Made by a program: the position numbers and the translations under genes. A DNA stretch of 29,969 nt from Paramacrobiotus richtersi (Eukaryota; Tardigrada; Eutardigrada; Parachela; Macrobiotidae), in assembly GCA_034698045.1 (NCBI GenBank), contig JAQGAU010000362.1, positions 1 to 29,969 of the forward strand. Direction: 5' to 3'. The notes under the pieces are model-generated. The model saw only the letters and a program-made list of their open reading frames with translations. It was not told the DNA's origin and searched no databases. Below are positions 1 through 9,387 of the stretch, in pieces; position 1 is the stretch's first letter; each line of letters begins with the position of its first letter.

Positions 1-355
1 TCTGTCGCTTGTTTTCACCGATGCAACGGCACTCTTTCGCGCAAAACCTCCCAAATGACCGGAGTCTAGCCTTAAGGTCAATATTTTCTCCGCCGACTTC
101 GTTAGCTCTTTAGATTTCATAACATAACGAGGAAGATATGTGCCTTTGTAATTTAAAGAACAGCCGATGTACAAGTTTAAGATTGTGGTCTCCGGCGAGT
201 GGAGCCTTGGGCCCTTGGGTTCTACGGGCAATGCATCCAGAACTGCTTGATTGACGGGTGAATTGCCTCACGTCTCGAATTAACCGTTCTTGTCCCCGAT
301 TATCTAATGTAGAGCAAGGTGCCGGTATATATCTGATAATCGTACCATTATGCAG
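1..355 (+). other. Probable intron 3 of kinase copy 0 (left edge)
   Basis: No open frame or kinase homology was recognised here. A splice acceptor ends at 355 in the same context as the acceptor before the last exon of the other kinase copies, so this stretch is most simply part of the intron before that exon. The three upstream exons would lie outside the window, or may be missing. Confidence 0.45.
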
Positions 356-1020
356 GTCCTACCCTCCTTAACTTACTGCAAAAGACCGCAGTATCGCCTA
401 TGCTCCTTCAGAAATGGACCAAACAGTTGGTTGAAGGCATTATTTATCTGCACAGTCAGCACTGTGTCCATAGGAACCTTGCTCTTACAAATATTTTGTT
501 GTCGTCCCATGACATTAATAACTGCCTTGTCAAAATCTGTGGCTTTGGGATGATGACACGACTGACAGAGGACGCTACTAAATGCGAACCATCATCGACT
601 CGTCTACTAGAAACAATCCCGATAGTACGCTGCATGTCTCCAGAAGCCATTATTTATCAGATGGATGAAGTCAACGATTACTTGCATGCTCGCATATCAG
701 GAAGGAAAACCGATATATGGAGTTTGGGATGTCTGGTCATTGGGATGCTGCTCGGGAATGGGCCACAGTATTACCAAAAAGGTTCTGACGGACAAATGCG
801 AGAAATTAACACCGATATGGCAATAATGCATTTTGTCGGGACCGGCGGATCACCAACAATCCCGGGGAGTTTGCCAAAAAAGATAAACGATTTCATCAAG
901 CAGTGCATTCAGCGTAATCCCGTTGACCGACCAAGTGCTGCCGATTTAAAGCGACATGATTTCCTAATTGCCGATCGAGAAGAATTATCGAACTGGGTTC
1001 TGCCTCAGCGAGCGAAATAA
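356..1020 (+). CDS. Last exon of tandem kinase gene copy 0: pseudokinase C-lobe (partial gene)
   Basis: This exon encodes the C-lobe of a type II (pseudokinase) domain, 221 codons to a TAA. It begins after an AG at 354-355 in phase 1, as in copies 2, 3 and 4. The frame is open from the acceptor, so the ATG at 400 is internal and not the start. Motifs seen: HRN in place of HRD, with the following Asn kept (HRNLALTNIL); CGFG in place of DFG, so the metal-binding Asp is Gly; MSPE in place of APE; DIWSLGC of subdomain IX; and NPVDRPSA of subdomain XI. By family knowledge such a domain should not catalyse phosphotransfer and would serve as a scaffold or allosteric regulator. VIGML replaces the VIEM of its relatives. 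Possible AATAAA poly(A) signals lie at 1342 and 1413. The rest of the gene is off the left edge or lost, so it is unknown whether this copy is functional. Confidence 0.75.
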
Positions 1021-2058
1021 TATGAGTATAGTACGTTTCAAGGCGTCTGGTCCACAGTTCGGACACTGTGAGATTTGAAGCAGTCGTTCTGGAGTTCGTT
1101 AGTCTGGAGCGCAGTTTATGCGCTGTTCTGTTCAGCGCCCAATGAGGTTTGCTTTTGGTTAATTTCTCCGCAGCAGCTAAGCAAAACTTTTGCTTTCATA
1201 TGTACGTTCCGAGTAAATACAGATCGGACTGCTCATCTGCATCTGTATCTACGAGAAAATTGTGTTGCTGCAAATGTATTCAGCCTGCATGATGCATCCC
1301 TCGTTTCACACACAGTCCGCAGTTCTGGATCGCATTCTTAAAATAAACATGAACAGAAAAACTGCAAAACAAACAGTATTAGACGAATATTAATAATTAC
1401 GACAGATACGAAAATAAACGGGCTAAAGGGACGCGAGCTGGGATGTCAGTTGCAAGACTTCTGCTTGCACTTCGTAGCAGATCGTCACTAGCCGGCATTT
1501 CTGGGCGTGGTTGTAGATTCTTTAAGGAGGTTCAAGTACAGCTTTCTGGAGGTTCTTTCCCATATTAATATTGTGTGAGAAATTATTGCTAGTTGCAGAG
1601 GCGGATCGAGATCCTTAGTAAGAGATAAGGCACTTGCACGGTAGGTAATTGTCAATGCTACAGTGCTTAGAATGTGGCAAGAATACATACCATTTTAGAA
1701 GCACACATTTGTCTTTAATTTATTACTAATAAGTAGTAATGCAAGCCGATGAAACTGATGCTTTTTGCAAAGCGTGGTCGACATGGTTGTCGCGGAATGA
1801 CGTCGCTGGCGAGACCGGTCCACGCATATTTACCCACGAAGTACGCGATTACATCGCGTTTATAATTATGCACACACAGTTACTGTAGCATTTATCGTAG
1901 CCATTCTCGCCTACGGTTCGCACAAACTTACTGTTATAAATCCACAGAAAACCAAGGAATCCCTAGTTCGCAAATTAATTGTAGAAATAGGTTGTTACCC
2001 ATCGGGTTACGGGCATGTTGATGCAAGGAGTAATACAAGCTAGCTTATGAGCTTGGGA
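1021..2058. other. Intergenic spacer between kinase copies 0 and 1
   Basis: It holds the probable 3' UTR of copy 0, with AATAAA at 1342-1347 and 1413-1418, and a block at 1795-1819 that recurs upstream of the other kinase copies. The short open frames at 1075-1341 and 1488-1688 show no recognisable domain and are probably chance. Confidence 0.5.
1795..1819 (+). promoter_or_regulatory. Conserved upstream block (TGACGTC then GGCGAGnCCGGT), copy 1
   Basis: GAATGACGTCGCTGGCGA begins 264 bp before the former start of copy 1 and is identical to 19342-19359 upstream of copy 4. It contains TGACGTC, the core of CRE/ATF-type sites, followed by GGCGAGACCGGT. It could be a shared promoter element or simply unerased duplication. 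Confidence 0.35.
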
Positions 2059-2395
2059 ATCGAATTTCTGGACTGTCCTGTTACAGGCATCTTTGAAATA
2101 TTTTGTCGAGTACATGTTCAGTCATGAATAAAGCACCCCCATCTTCCAATTAGTTTTCACCTGGGGCAAAGAAAGAAATGTTTATCAGGCTGAACTTTGC
2201 GATACACACCAGTCTATCGCAATAAAATGTAAAAAAAGACATGGGAAGAGATGGGAAGACTCGATTTCTGAAAAAAACTGAAACATCCAAATATTGTTAG
2301 GCACATTCAACAAGCATGTGCCATGCATGTTGGCTGTTGCTCGCTAAATCCACTCGAGCCAACAGTTTATCATGTTATAACGGAATTCTGCAAAG
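2059..2395 (+). pseudogene. Remnant of type I kinase exon 1 (copy 1)
   Basis: Base-level similarity to exon 1 of copies 2, 3 and 4 runs the full length: the motifs for YQAEL, AIKC, HPNIV, the LEP stretch and MEFCKG can all be followed. The start codon corresponds to ATC at 2059 instead of ATG. An insertion of about 50 bp in the Gly-rich loop region and small indels put the pieces in different frames with in-frame stops. MEF has become TEF by a T-to-C change. The splice donor at the end (AAAG then GTAAGT at 2396) is intact. No type I C-lobe exon follows, so no working kinase can come from it. This is a clear relic of the array. Confidence 0.8.
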
Positions 2396-2539
2396 GTAAG
2401 TATGTTCAACGTATTACCGTATTTTTTGCTGCTGTAAATGTCTGCATAAATAAATCTTCGGGTACAATATTTGTCTCATCCGCATAAAAAGTTTTTATTT
2501 TTGTTTTTGTCTCCGTGTTGAGTTTATAAGAGTTGATCA

Positions 2540-2660
2540 GTGTCCTGCATTGAAAAACATCTGTTTCCGTCTCTACGTTTAGACTGAGGTTATTTCAAAG
2601 TACGCACACGGTGCAGCTCAGAAACAGCTGAAGGGAAATTCACAGTGAACGGAAGTGCAT
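2540..2660 (+). repeat. Copy of the kinase-gene upstream module inside the copy 1 remnant
   Basis: AAAACATCTGTTTC followed by ACGTTTAGA, and then a CAGCTCAGAAACAGCTG stretch, resemble 8580-8700 upstream of copy 2 and 18810-18860 upstream of copy 4. In those genes the module precedes the gene; here it sits between an exon 1 relic and an exon 4 relic. The two relics may therefore come from two different units. Confidence 0.35.
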
Positions 2661-2911
2661 GCGGCCGGGTCGGTTGACAAGTGGGACAGCTGTCTCCATG
2701 CGTATTATTAAGCTCTTCGATGTATGCAAATTGTTAGACTTCTTAACTCAGTAACGTGGAGATCTTTGTCCAAGTGAGGCAGTAAAACGGTCTAAATATG
2801 AAATACTTTATGCTTATTTGCTCCTTTAAATTTTCGTCTTCCCACATCTTTGTATTTTTACTTCTTTAACAATAAGTGCAGTGGTATGCGTGTATTTCGA
2901 ACGTAGACACG

Positions 2912-3426
2912 TACCTTCATAGTTCCATAGGAATCTCACTTGCCGAAACATCTTGTTGTCTTCAAATAATCCCACCAATGCCCTCATCAAAATCTGTGGC
3001 TTTGGAAAGTCCAAGCGATTGGAAGGAAACATCACAAAATCCAATGAGCTATCACATAGGTTTACCACAGCTCGCTATATGTCCCCAGAAATAATTGTCG
3101 GTGTGAAGCGACTCGGACGAAAAACCGACATATGGAGCATAGGAGGTGTTGTGATTGAGATGGTGACCGGTGCAAAGCCGCAGTACCATAGAAGAGAATC
3201 CGACGGGCAAATGCACCCTATTACTGACGGAATGACTATAATTAGTTTTGTCGCAAGCGGCGGATCGCCAACTGTCCCCAACTGTTTACCTGGAAAACTG
3301 TGCGATTTTATCAGCCTGTGTCTCGCACATAATCCCAATGATCGACCGTCTGCCGGAGAATTGAAAAGGCATGGATTCCTAACAGCCGATCAAGAAGAAA
3401 TATCGAGCTGGGTGCGTATTTATTGA
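2912..3426 (+). pseudogene. Remnant of type II pseudokinase last exon (copy 1)
   Basis: Starts at the YLHS of the helix before the catalytic loop and runs to a TGA. About ten bases are missing just before the loop, so YLHS and HRN lie in different frames. From there the frame is open: HRNLTCRNILL, then CGFG in place of DFG, MSPE, DIWSIGGVVIEM, and NPNDRPSAGELKRHGFL. The tail is SSWVRIY, lacking the LPLR ending of its relatives. The first third of the exon, with its acceptor, and all of exon 3 are absent. The long clean reading frame suggests recent decay or purifying constraint until recently. Expression as a short protein from an internal start is possible but unsupported. Confidence 0.75.
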
Positions 3427-4880
3427 AATGCGACGACAGTATAAAAATTATGTCTTTAACTGAACGGCTATGCTTAGCAATCGCAAGTTACTCGGTTATA
3501 AAGGCCGTAATTCAGATAGTGCTGAAAATGGTGTGTAAAAGACTGGGGAATTGCAAAAAAATAGCGCAGCTCTGTCTTATCGCCTGTTTTCTCATCTGTT
3601 ATTTTTACATTGTAAATAATATATCGTGGATTTCCTACCGCCATCTGCCTTTCGATTAAGCGTTATCCGGTGCGACTTGTTGAATTGCCGAGTTAGCTGT
3701 GGTTGCCGTTCTGTTGTACCGTTATAATTCATGGTATTTTCCGACTTCCGTCATTTCAATGTGAGTTCGGAAACCTGCAGGTTGAGGCAAGAATTTGGAC
3801 ACGTTGTAGTGTTTGAAAATTTCTTGATGTAAAGTGAACCTTAAAAATTTCTTTATGTAAAAATTTCTTTGTGTAAAGTGTACCTGGCCCCCGGAATGGA
3901 CCACTACCGACCTAACAATATTAAAGCGTTTTATTATCCGAAAACGTCTTCCCATGAAACACGAAGACAATGATGACGGCGAAATGTTGATTGTTACCAT
4001 TAACGCTAGAATGTGTAGAATGTGGCAGAACAGACCGTAATACGCCTGACAGAAGCAAATTGCAAACACGCCACATCCACACGACACGGACGGCGTCCAT
4101 TCGTGAGTCAATTTTAATTGTCCAACTGAGAAAGATTGTTATGTCTCACATTTTAATCAAGTCGGTACTGCTGAGGAGTGCATGCACAGCTGTATTGAAG
4201 GTTCCAGTGCTGTCTGGTGTGCACTTACTTTGAGCGGTTTATGGTGTTGGCGATAACCAACAAACATCCGTATATAAACTAGTTTTGTGTACCAGAAAAA
4301 CCACAAATCCAGGGTTATATGAAAATTCCTTATAAAGACTGTTGGAAAATACTGTGCTTAAAGTAATATGCACAATGCGGTGTTCGTCTGAAAGTACTGA
4401 TACGGCTTGTCTTTGTCCAACTGTAAGGTTCAAATATACGGTTTTGTAACTGGAATTTATGACGCTGTGTTGGATGATAGTGTGACATAATGCGATGTTT
4501 ATAATGTTTTGTTATTTTTGTTCTGTTTATACAGCGATTATGAATTAAGCGCATGGCTGTGGAGAATAGGGCGTTGTTTTTGACAGCCACGCACGCCGAA
4601 CGATCTTTGAACAAACAAGCCATTCAAGTGCCGTCTTCTGATGGTTGTATTCACTGCGAACATTCATTTCTGGCTGGCTTATAAACCAATAAGAATTTAT
4701 AGTTGCTGGTATTGATTAACAGCACCATTACAGCACAGACCACAAAACTCAAAGCTGGCACTAAACTACGGTAATCCGTAGTTTGAATTTGTAAGGAATG
4801 GAAATCGTCGAATAGATGAAAATCCGAACATTCTATAACAACATCAGCGAAGGAGGTTAATTATGTAGACGTGGACAAGC
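3427..4880. other. Gene-free spacer between copy 1 and the CUB/mucin gene
   Basis: I see no domain, tRNA or clear repeat. Short open frames occur on both strands (for example 3722-4111 and 4330-4623, minus), but none has recognisable motifs or convincing splice context. Imperfect AAATTTCTT-type repetition occurs at 3815-3875. Confidence 0.5.
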
Positions 4881-6253
4881 CTAGCATGAGCTGCAACTTG
4901 CCGCCAGCGTGTCCGCGGTAAAGGTGTAGTCCGGCGGCGGCGGATCCGTGGCACAGTATCCCTTGATGACAAACATATCGTTGCTGATTTGGACAGCGGA
5001 ATTACAGGTACCTATTGGTGGATCCTACGAAGCGTAAACGGCTAGTAGTATTTACAATCCCCGCTTAAAGCAGATGAGAGTTTGAACTGACGTCATATCT
5101 ACCGTAAGGTCAAAGGGTGGAATAAATTCAATCTGCAAATGACCATCCGTTATGGTTTAATTGTAATCAAACAGTAACGCAAGAGTTGTATCATGAACAA
5201 ACGTACTTTCACACTTTTTCCTGGAGGTGGCTGAAAGGAATATGTGCAGTCCAGATCCTTAATTAGGGTGGAAGACGGATAGTCTGGCGATGTGAGTACA
5301 ATGGTGTCCGTTATTGTCAGGGTTCGAACCGGAGGATTAGTTCCGCCAATAGCGGCACAGCCTGTAGAGAGACACGATTGGTAACAAATATGGTTTATCT
5401 GCGGTATGGTAACAAACCAACCAACCTGCGAATGTCAGTGGCGTTGTCGGTACAGTTGTGGTTGTTGTAGTGCTTGTTATGGTTGTCGTCGTCGATGCCT
5501 TAGTGGTGGCTGTCGTAGTGCTCGTTTTCGCAGTACTCGTAGTTGCAGTCGAGAGTTTAGTGGTGCTGCAATATCGAGAACACAAATGAAACACTGCCAG
5601 ATCGATGCGACATTACAGGGGTGGCATACTGCCTACACAACATTTGTACATTTCTGCTAAGGAGAATCACGGCAGTTTTTCCTTCAGTTTCAGACAAAAA
5701 GGTCACAGTGTCAGTATTTACAACCGAAGAACCACGGTACGCGATTTACCGCACCAAATCCTACAGTAACTAGAAATTACTTTCTTCTGCAGTACAAGTA
5801 CCTGATGACATAAGGTACACATCTCTCTCCTGCAGGATCAGGGTACCCGAGTCTACCATCGCATTTGCATTTGTTTTCCAGCGAGCACACCGAATAGGGA
5901 TCAGCACAGCGTCCCCCTGGATGGGCGCACGGACACCGCAACCATGCCAACCTCATTTCCCGAGGGCAGGCATTGATAAACGCCTTGATGGCTTCTCCTT
6001 GCGCCGCGATACTGGCGGCATCGACGCCTGCCGGCACGGATGTGTCCAGTCCAGGGCGGTCAATCAGTGCGAATGGGGCAAGTGACTGAGTAGTGGTTTT
6101 AGATACTGGAGTTCCGCTGCCTGGAAATGTGGAAATGAAACGGAATTGCCCAAGCGGCAGCGGAAGGAAGAAAGCATCCTGATTGAGGGACTGCCGGGGA
6201 TAGTCCAGAAAGATGAACAAGGTGATGATAATCGTTGCCATTTCGGACGGCAT
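4881..6253 (-). CDS. Secreted EB-like / mucin / CUB-domain protein (five exons)
   Basis: Predicted exons on the minus strand are 6253-5802, 5565-5426, 5361-5207, 5132-5103 and 5024-4881, joined by GT-AG introns of 236, 64, 74 and 78 bp; the joined frame is open for 306 codons. The N-terminus (MATIIITLFIFL, residues 5-16) is a short hydrophobic signal peptide. Residues 96-145 hold eight cysteines in a C-x8-GRCADPYSVC-CKCDGRLGY-C pattern like an EB/EGF-type module. Residues 151-197 are almost all Thr, Ser, Ala and Lys, a mucin-like O-glycosylation stretch. From residue 198, a GC-IGG start, LTSPDYP and LDCTYSFQPPPG match the first half of a CUB domain; NDMFVIKGY and DYTFTAD match its end. The CUB middle is short, so exon 4 could run to 5088 (TCA before GTTCAA), or an exon may be missed. 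Expected role: extracellular adhesion, matrix or defence; specific function unknown. The alternative start is the ATG ending at 6241. Confidence 0.65.
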
Positions 6254-7490
6254 TGTTCCAGGTAGCTTGCAAAGAAATGGTTGGCTTGAAGTGAGATTTA
6301 AAAAGTTAGATGTTGCAAAGAAAATGGACTGCTAACCACGAGACCGAGCAGAATTGCTGCTTTTCATGCTCGCAAAAGAATGTCTCTAGGCGTATCTGTT
6401 CTGATGAGAGAAGAACGAACGCATAATTGCAAGCGGACCGGATTCGATGCAGCATCTTCTTTATGAGGCCGTGATCGCACTCGGCGGAATCTTTTGCGCC
6501 AATTTTGGTGAGCAATACACTTCTCTAGCCACCGAAATTTGCGGTAGAATCTTGCCGGCGTTATCGAACACGTTAGTAGGTAAACAATTGTTTCCAATTA
6601 CATGGAAATTAAGGTAACTTTTCGGTTTGAGTCCGCTAGAAATAATTTACGCGTCGATAAGAAATATCTAAAAACTTTTCTGGAATAATAAAAATTAGAT
6701 TTCGCTGTCGTCTTGAATTAGGGGAAGGATTCGTGGTTATTTCCTAAGGTGGAATTCGCTAATATGCCCACAAACACCGGTTCCCCTAGCGGCATCGTCC
6801 ATCTTTTCTTAACTATTAAATTTTCCGCTGCAGCACTTCCTACGTTTTCCGGTTAGAATGATTGACATGTTTTCATTAAAGAAAGCGAAAGTGCCTTCAC
6901 AATTAACGGTGCAGAAGCAGCAGCCAACGCGGTCGGCGAACAGTCGCTAATTAATAAAGAACAAAGCAGAAGCCAATCACCAGTAATTAAAAGAATAAGT
7001 GCATTGTTGACCTATATCAAGTTCTGCACAGTAATGGCTGGCTCTCACATCAGTATATTTCATGCCGACATAAATATACGCAAAACAGACAGACCGCACA
7101 TATTTATGCTTCCAAAATATGTTGCTTCTATCCGCATAATTATAGATGAAGCTAGTATGCCAATATTTTTAACAGCTGGACACTTTTCTGTTCATTGTCG
7201 TGACTCATGTCGAGCCGGCATTAGTGCCACTGAAGGCCGATATCTGGCGACCGGCTTGTTATTAAAGTGGTGAAATTATTCAGACAATATTCATAACCGA
7301 GATTCTAAACATGCAATGATCGAATAGATTGGTGTAAGTCGGCTTTCGCTTTCGCTCATTCTAGAAAACTTAACAATGTTTGACTACGCATGTTACAACG
7401 CAAAAGGATGCAGCATGTCTCAATTTATCATACCAATGGGTGCGAAATGTGTTTCGTCCACTTAGTCTGCATAAGTTTTGCATCAAAATC

Positions 7491-7591
7491 TATGTGAACA
7501 GGCTACTCACTTTTTATAGATGATATTCATAACCGAGAACAGCCTTCATAGCCTGTCCACTATGTGAACAGGCTACTCACTTTTTATAGAT
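7491..7591 (+). repeat. 31-bp direct repeat, 70-bp period
   Basis: The 31 bases from 7491 (TATGTGAACAGGCTACTCAC and the 11 bases after it) are repeated exactly at 7561-7591. The interval contains ATATTCATAACCGAGA, which also occurs near 7287-7302. This looks like a small local duplication with no coding role. Confidence 0.8.
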
Positions 7592-8629
7592 ATTTTGCTT
7601 GAGCTCATGTGACTATGTCTATGCGCCCACATGCTATAGCCATAACTTGTTCCTGCCGTATGCTGTACGATAAAAGTTTAAATCCCAGGAACTCCAGTGA
7701 GACTGCCGTTGCGGTAGGGGTCACTGGTGCCGAGGGAAGCATTTTTGCCGCTTGGTGTACAGTCAAGCCGAAGAAGCTCCCTAACAGTTTAGAGAAAACT
7801 TTCATCGTTTACTATATGTATCTGTACAACATAGATAACCAACGTTTCACCTCCTTTTTAAAAATGCACTGGTGCTCACGGACAAGTTGAGACAACTACG
7901 CGTTTTGAAAAACAATGTGTGAAAACATTGCTGCCCTACATTTATACAGAGTAGAATAGTGCCGTTTTTTTTGATTACCAGCGTGCGGCTTCTACCAAGC
8001 ACGAGCCCGCATCTGACAGCGAAAACGGTCAGAAAGAAGGGAAAGTGTATCTACAGTAATGCGAAGTTGGAAGTGATCAATCTGACAGCGAAAAGCGTGC
8101 ACCTTCGTTCATTACTGATTCTTCTCAACGTTGTAGTTATCACATATGAGTGACCGATGAATGAGCAGCCAACATCAGTTGATTGGCATGGCGGCAATTG
8201 TCCAACAAGAACGACTGCTTATTGGCACAGTGGCACTTGTAGCGCATGAAACGGAAGCAATTAAAATGCCATCAAACACAGTCGAAGGTAAATGGAGTGC
8301 GCGACAACTGAGCGACAATTATTGCCGTAAAGCTTTTGTTTTTAACCGCATGCAACTGCTGGTCTAATGAATCAGTGAACTACCGGCACGGCGGCACAAC
8401 GTGCGAAAGTCGCACGTGCGCTTTGATTAGAAATACGGACGCGCTGTGCAATGCGACCAACCGGCTTCTCGTGCAGAAGTTCTCGCATAAAGAAATCTTC
8501 AGTTCAGCCTGCACTCAAAATGGTTTGTTTTGCATGTTTGTTTGGATTAGTTGTAGGTTATTGACAATATCAGACTTCTGCAGTCAAAAACATCTGTTTC
8601 AGGCAGTGCAACGTTTAGATAAGGCTGTC

Positions 8630-8840
8630 GCAGAGTATCAAAGACATACAGTTCAGTCTGTTCAGTAACCGCTGCAACGCGCAAAACACGTTGAGAATTT
8701 ATGGCTGAACAGGCTCAGCCGCTCAGGCAACCGGATATTGACAATCGAATATCTGTTCAGCAACATCTTTCAAAGGCCCGCGTAGCAAGGAACTTTTTAA
8801 ACTCTCAGACACAGTTTCACGGGCATGCTTGTCCATGTGC
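8630..8840 (+). repeat. Duplicated upstream segment of the kinase units (paired with 18815-18985)
   Basis: AGAGTATCAAA, a TTGAACAG/CAGCCGCT-type string, ATCGAATATCTGTTC and AGACACAGTT occur in the same order about 0.7 kb upstream of copies 2 and 4. The duplication that made these copies therefore included at least 0.7 kb of 5' flank, enough to carry a promoter. Confidence 0.65.
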
Positions 8841-9206
8841 AGTACTGTGAGCCTTATTTTAAATATACAGACTTCGTATTTAATATACATTTGTTTCTTT
8901 GTGTTATCGCGTTTTGATGTTTCTGTGTTTGGGGCATCTGTCCGGCTCTGTCAGATCAATAATAATGGTGATTGGGTCCAATCTGTGTTTGCATCATATT
9001 TTTTTGGATTATCGAGCGTCACCTAGATTTATTTCTAGCCTACGCGATGCTGTTTCAGAAATCATGTGTATTGACTTTTGTCGGACATTTTCCGTATCAT
9101 TTAGTGACGTTTATAGACAAACGATGTTATGCAATGTGAATCGCAGAATGCCTTTGTTCACAAATGCCTTTTTGCAAAGAGTACAGATATCTAACCCTGT
9201 TTTGGC

Positions 9207-9239
9207 GGACTGACATTGTTGGCGAGTGGCAGCGCCGGT
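9207..9239 (+). promoter_or_regulatory. Conserved upstream block, copy 2
   Basis: A GGACTGACATTGTTGGCGAG string followed by GCGCCGGT corresponds to the TGACGTC/GGCGA block of copies 1 and 4, here with the CRE-like core decayed. It starts 181 bp before the ATG. Its conserved position supports a promoter role, but shared ancestry alone could explain it. Confidence 0.35.
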
Positions 9240-9387
9240 TTATGCGCATTCATACAAGGTTCGTAAAGGCTTACCGTCGTAAATAAGCAGAGTTATCAGT
9301 TCGACAATTAATTTGTGCAGAAAGGTTACTGTCTTCAGGTTACGACATTATTTCCACAAGGTTCATTGGTACCTCGTCAGCCCAGGA

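Larger units (their letters stand above)
6254..9387. other. Long non-coding stretch upstream of kinase copy 2
   Basis: No gene recognised. It contains a 31-bp direct repeat (7491-7521 and 7561-7591) and, at 8630-8840, a segment homologous to 18815-18985 upstream of copy 4. The conserved TGAC/GGCGAG block lies at 9207-9239. Open frames of 60-110 codons (7004-7273, 7609-7890, 8336-8668, 8899-9213) have no visible domain; those after 8600 overlap the duplicated upstream segment and are not conserved as proteins. Confidence 0.5.

Noticed and set aside
3423-3659. 78-codon frame with a hydrophobic stretch after copy 1
   Set aside because: Begins with TTG, has no homologue in the other units and no promoter signal.
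5318-5338. GGTTCGAACC, like a tRNA T-loop
   Set aside because: No acceptor stem, anticodon arm or cloverleaf around it, and it lies inside the CUB-coding exon on the minus strand.
7491-7591. CRISPR-like array
   Set aside because: Only two copies, in a eukaryotic context with spliced genes.
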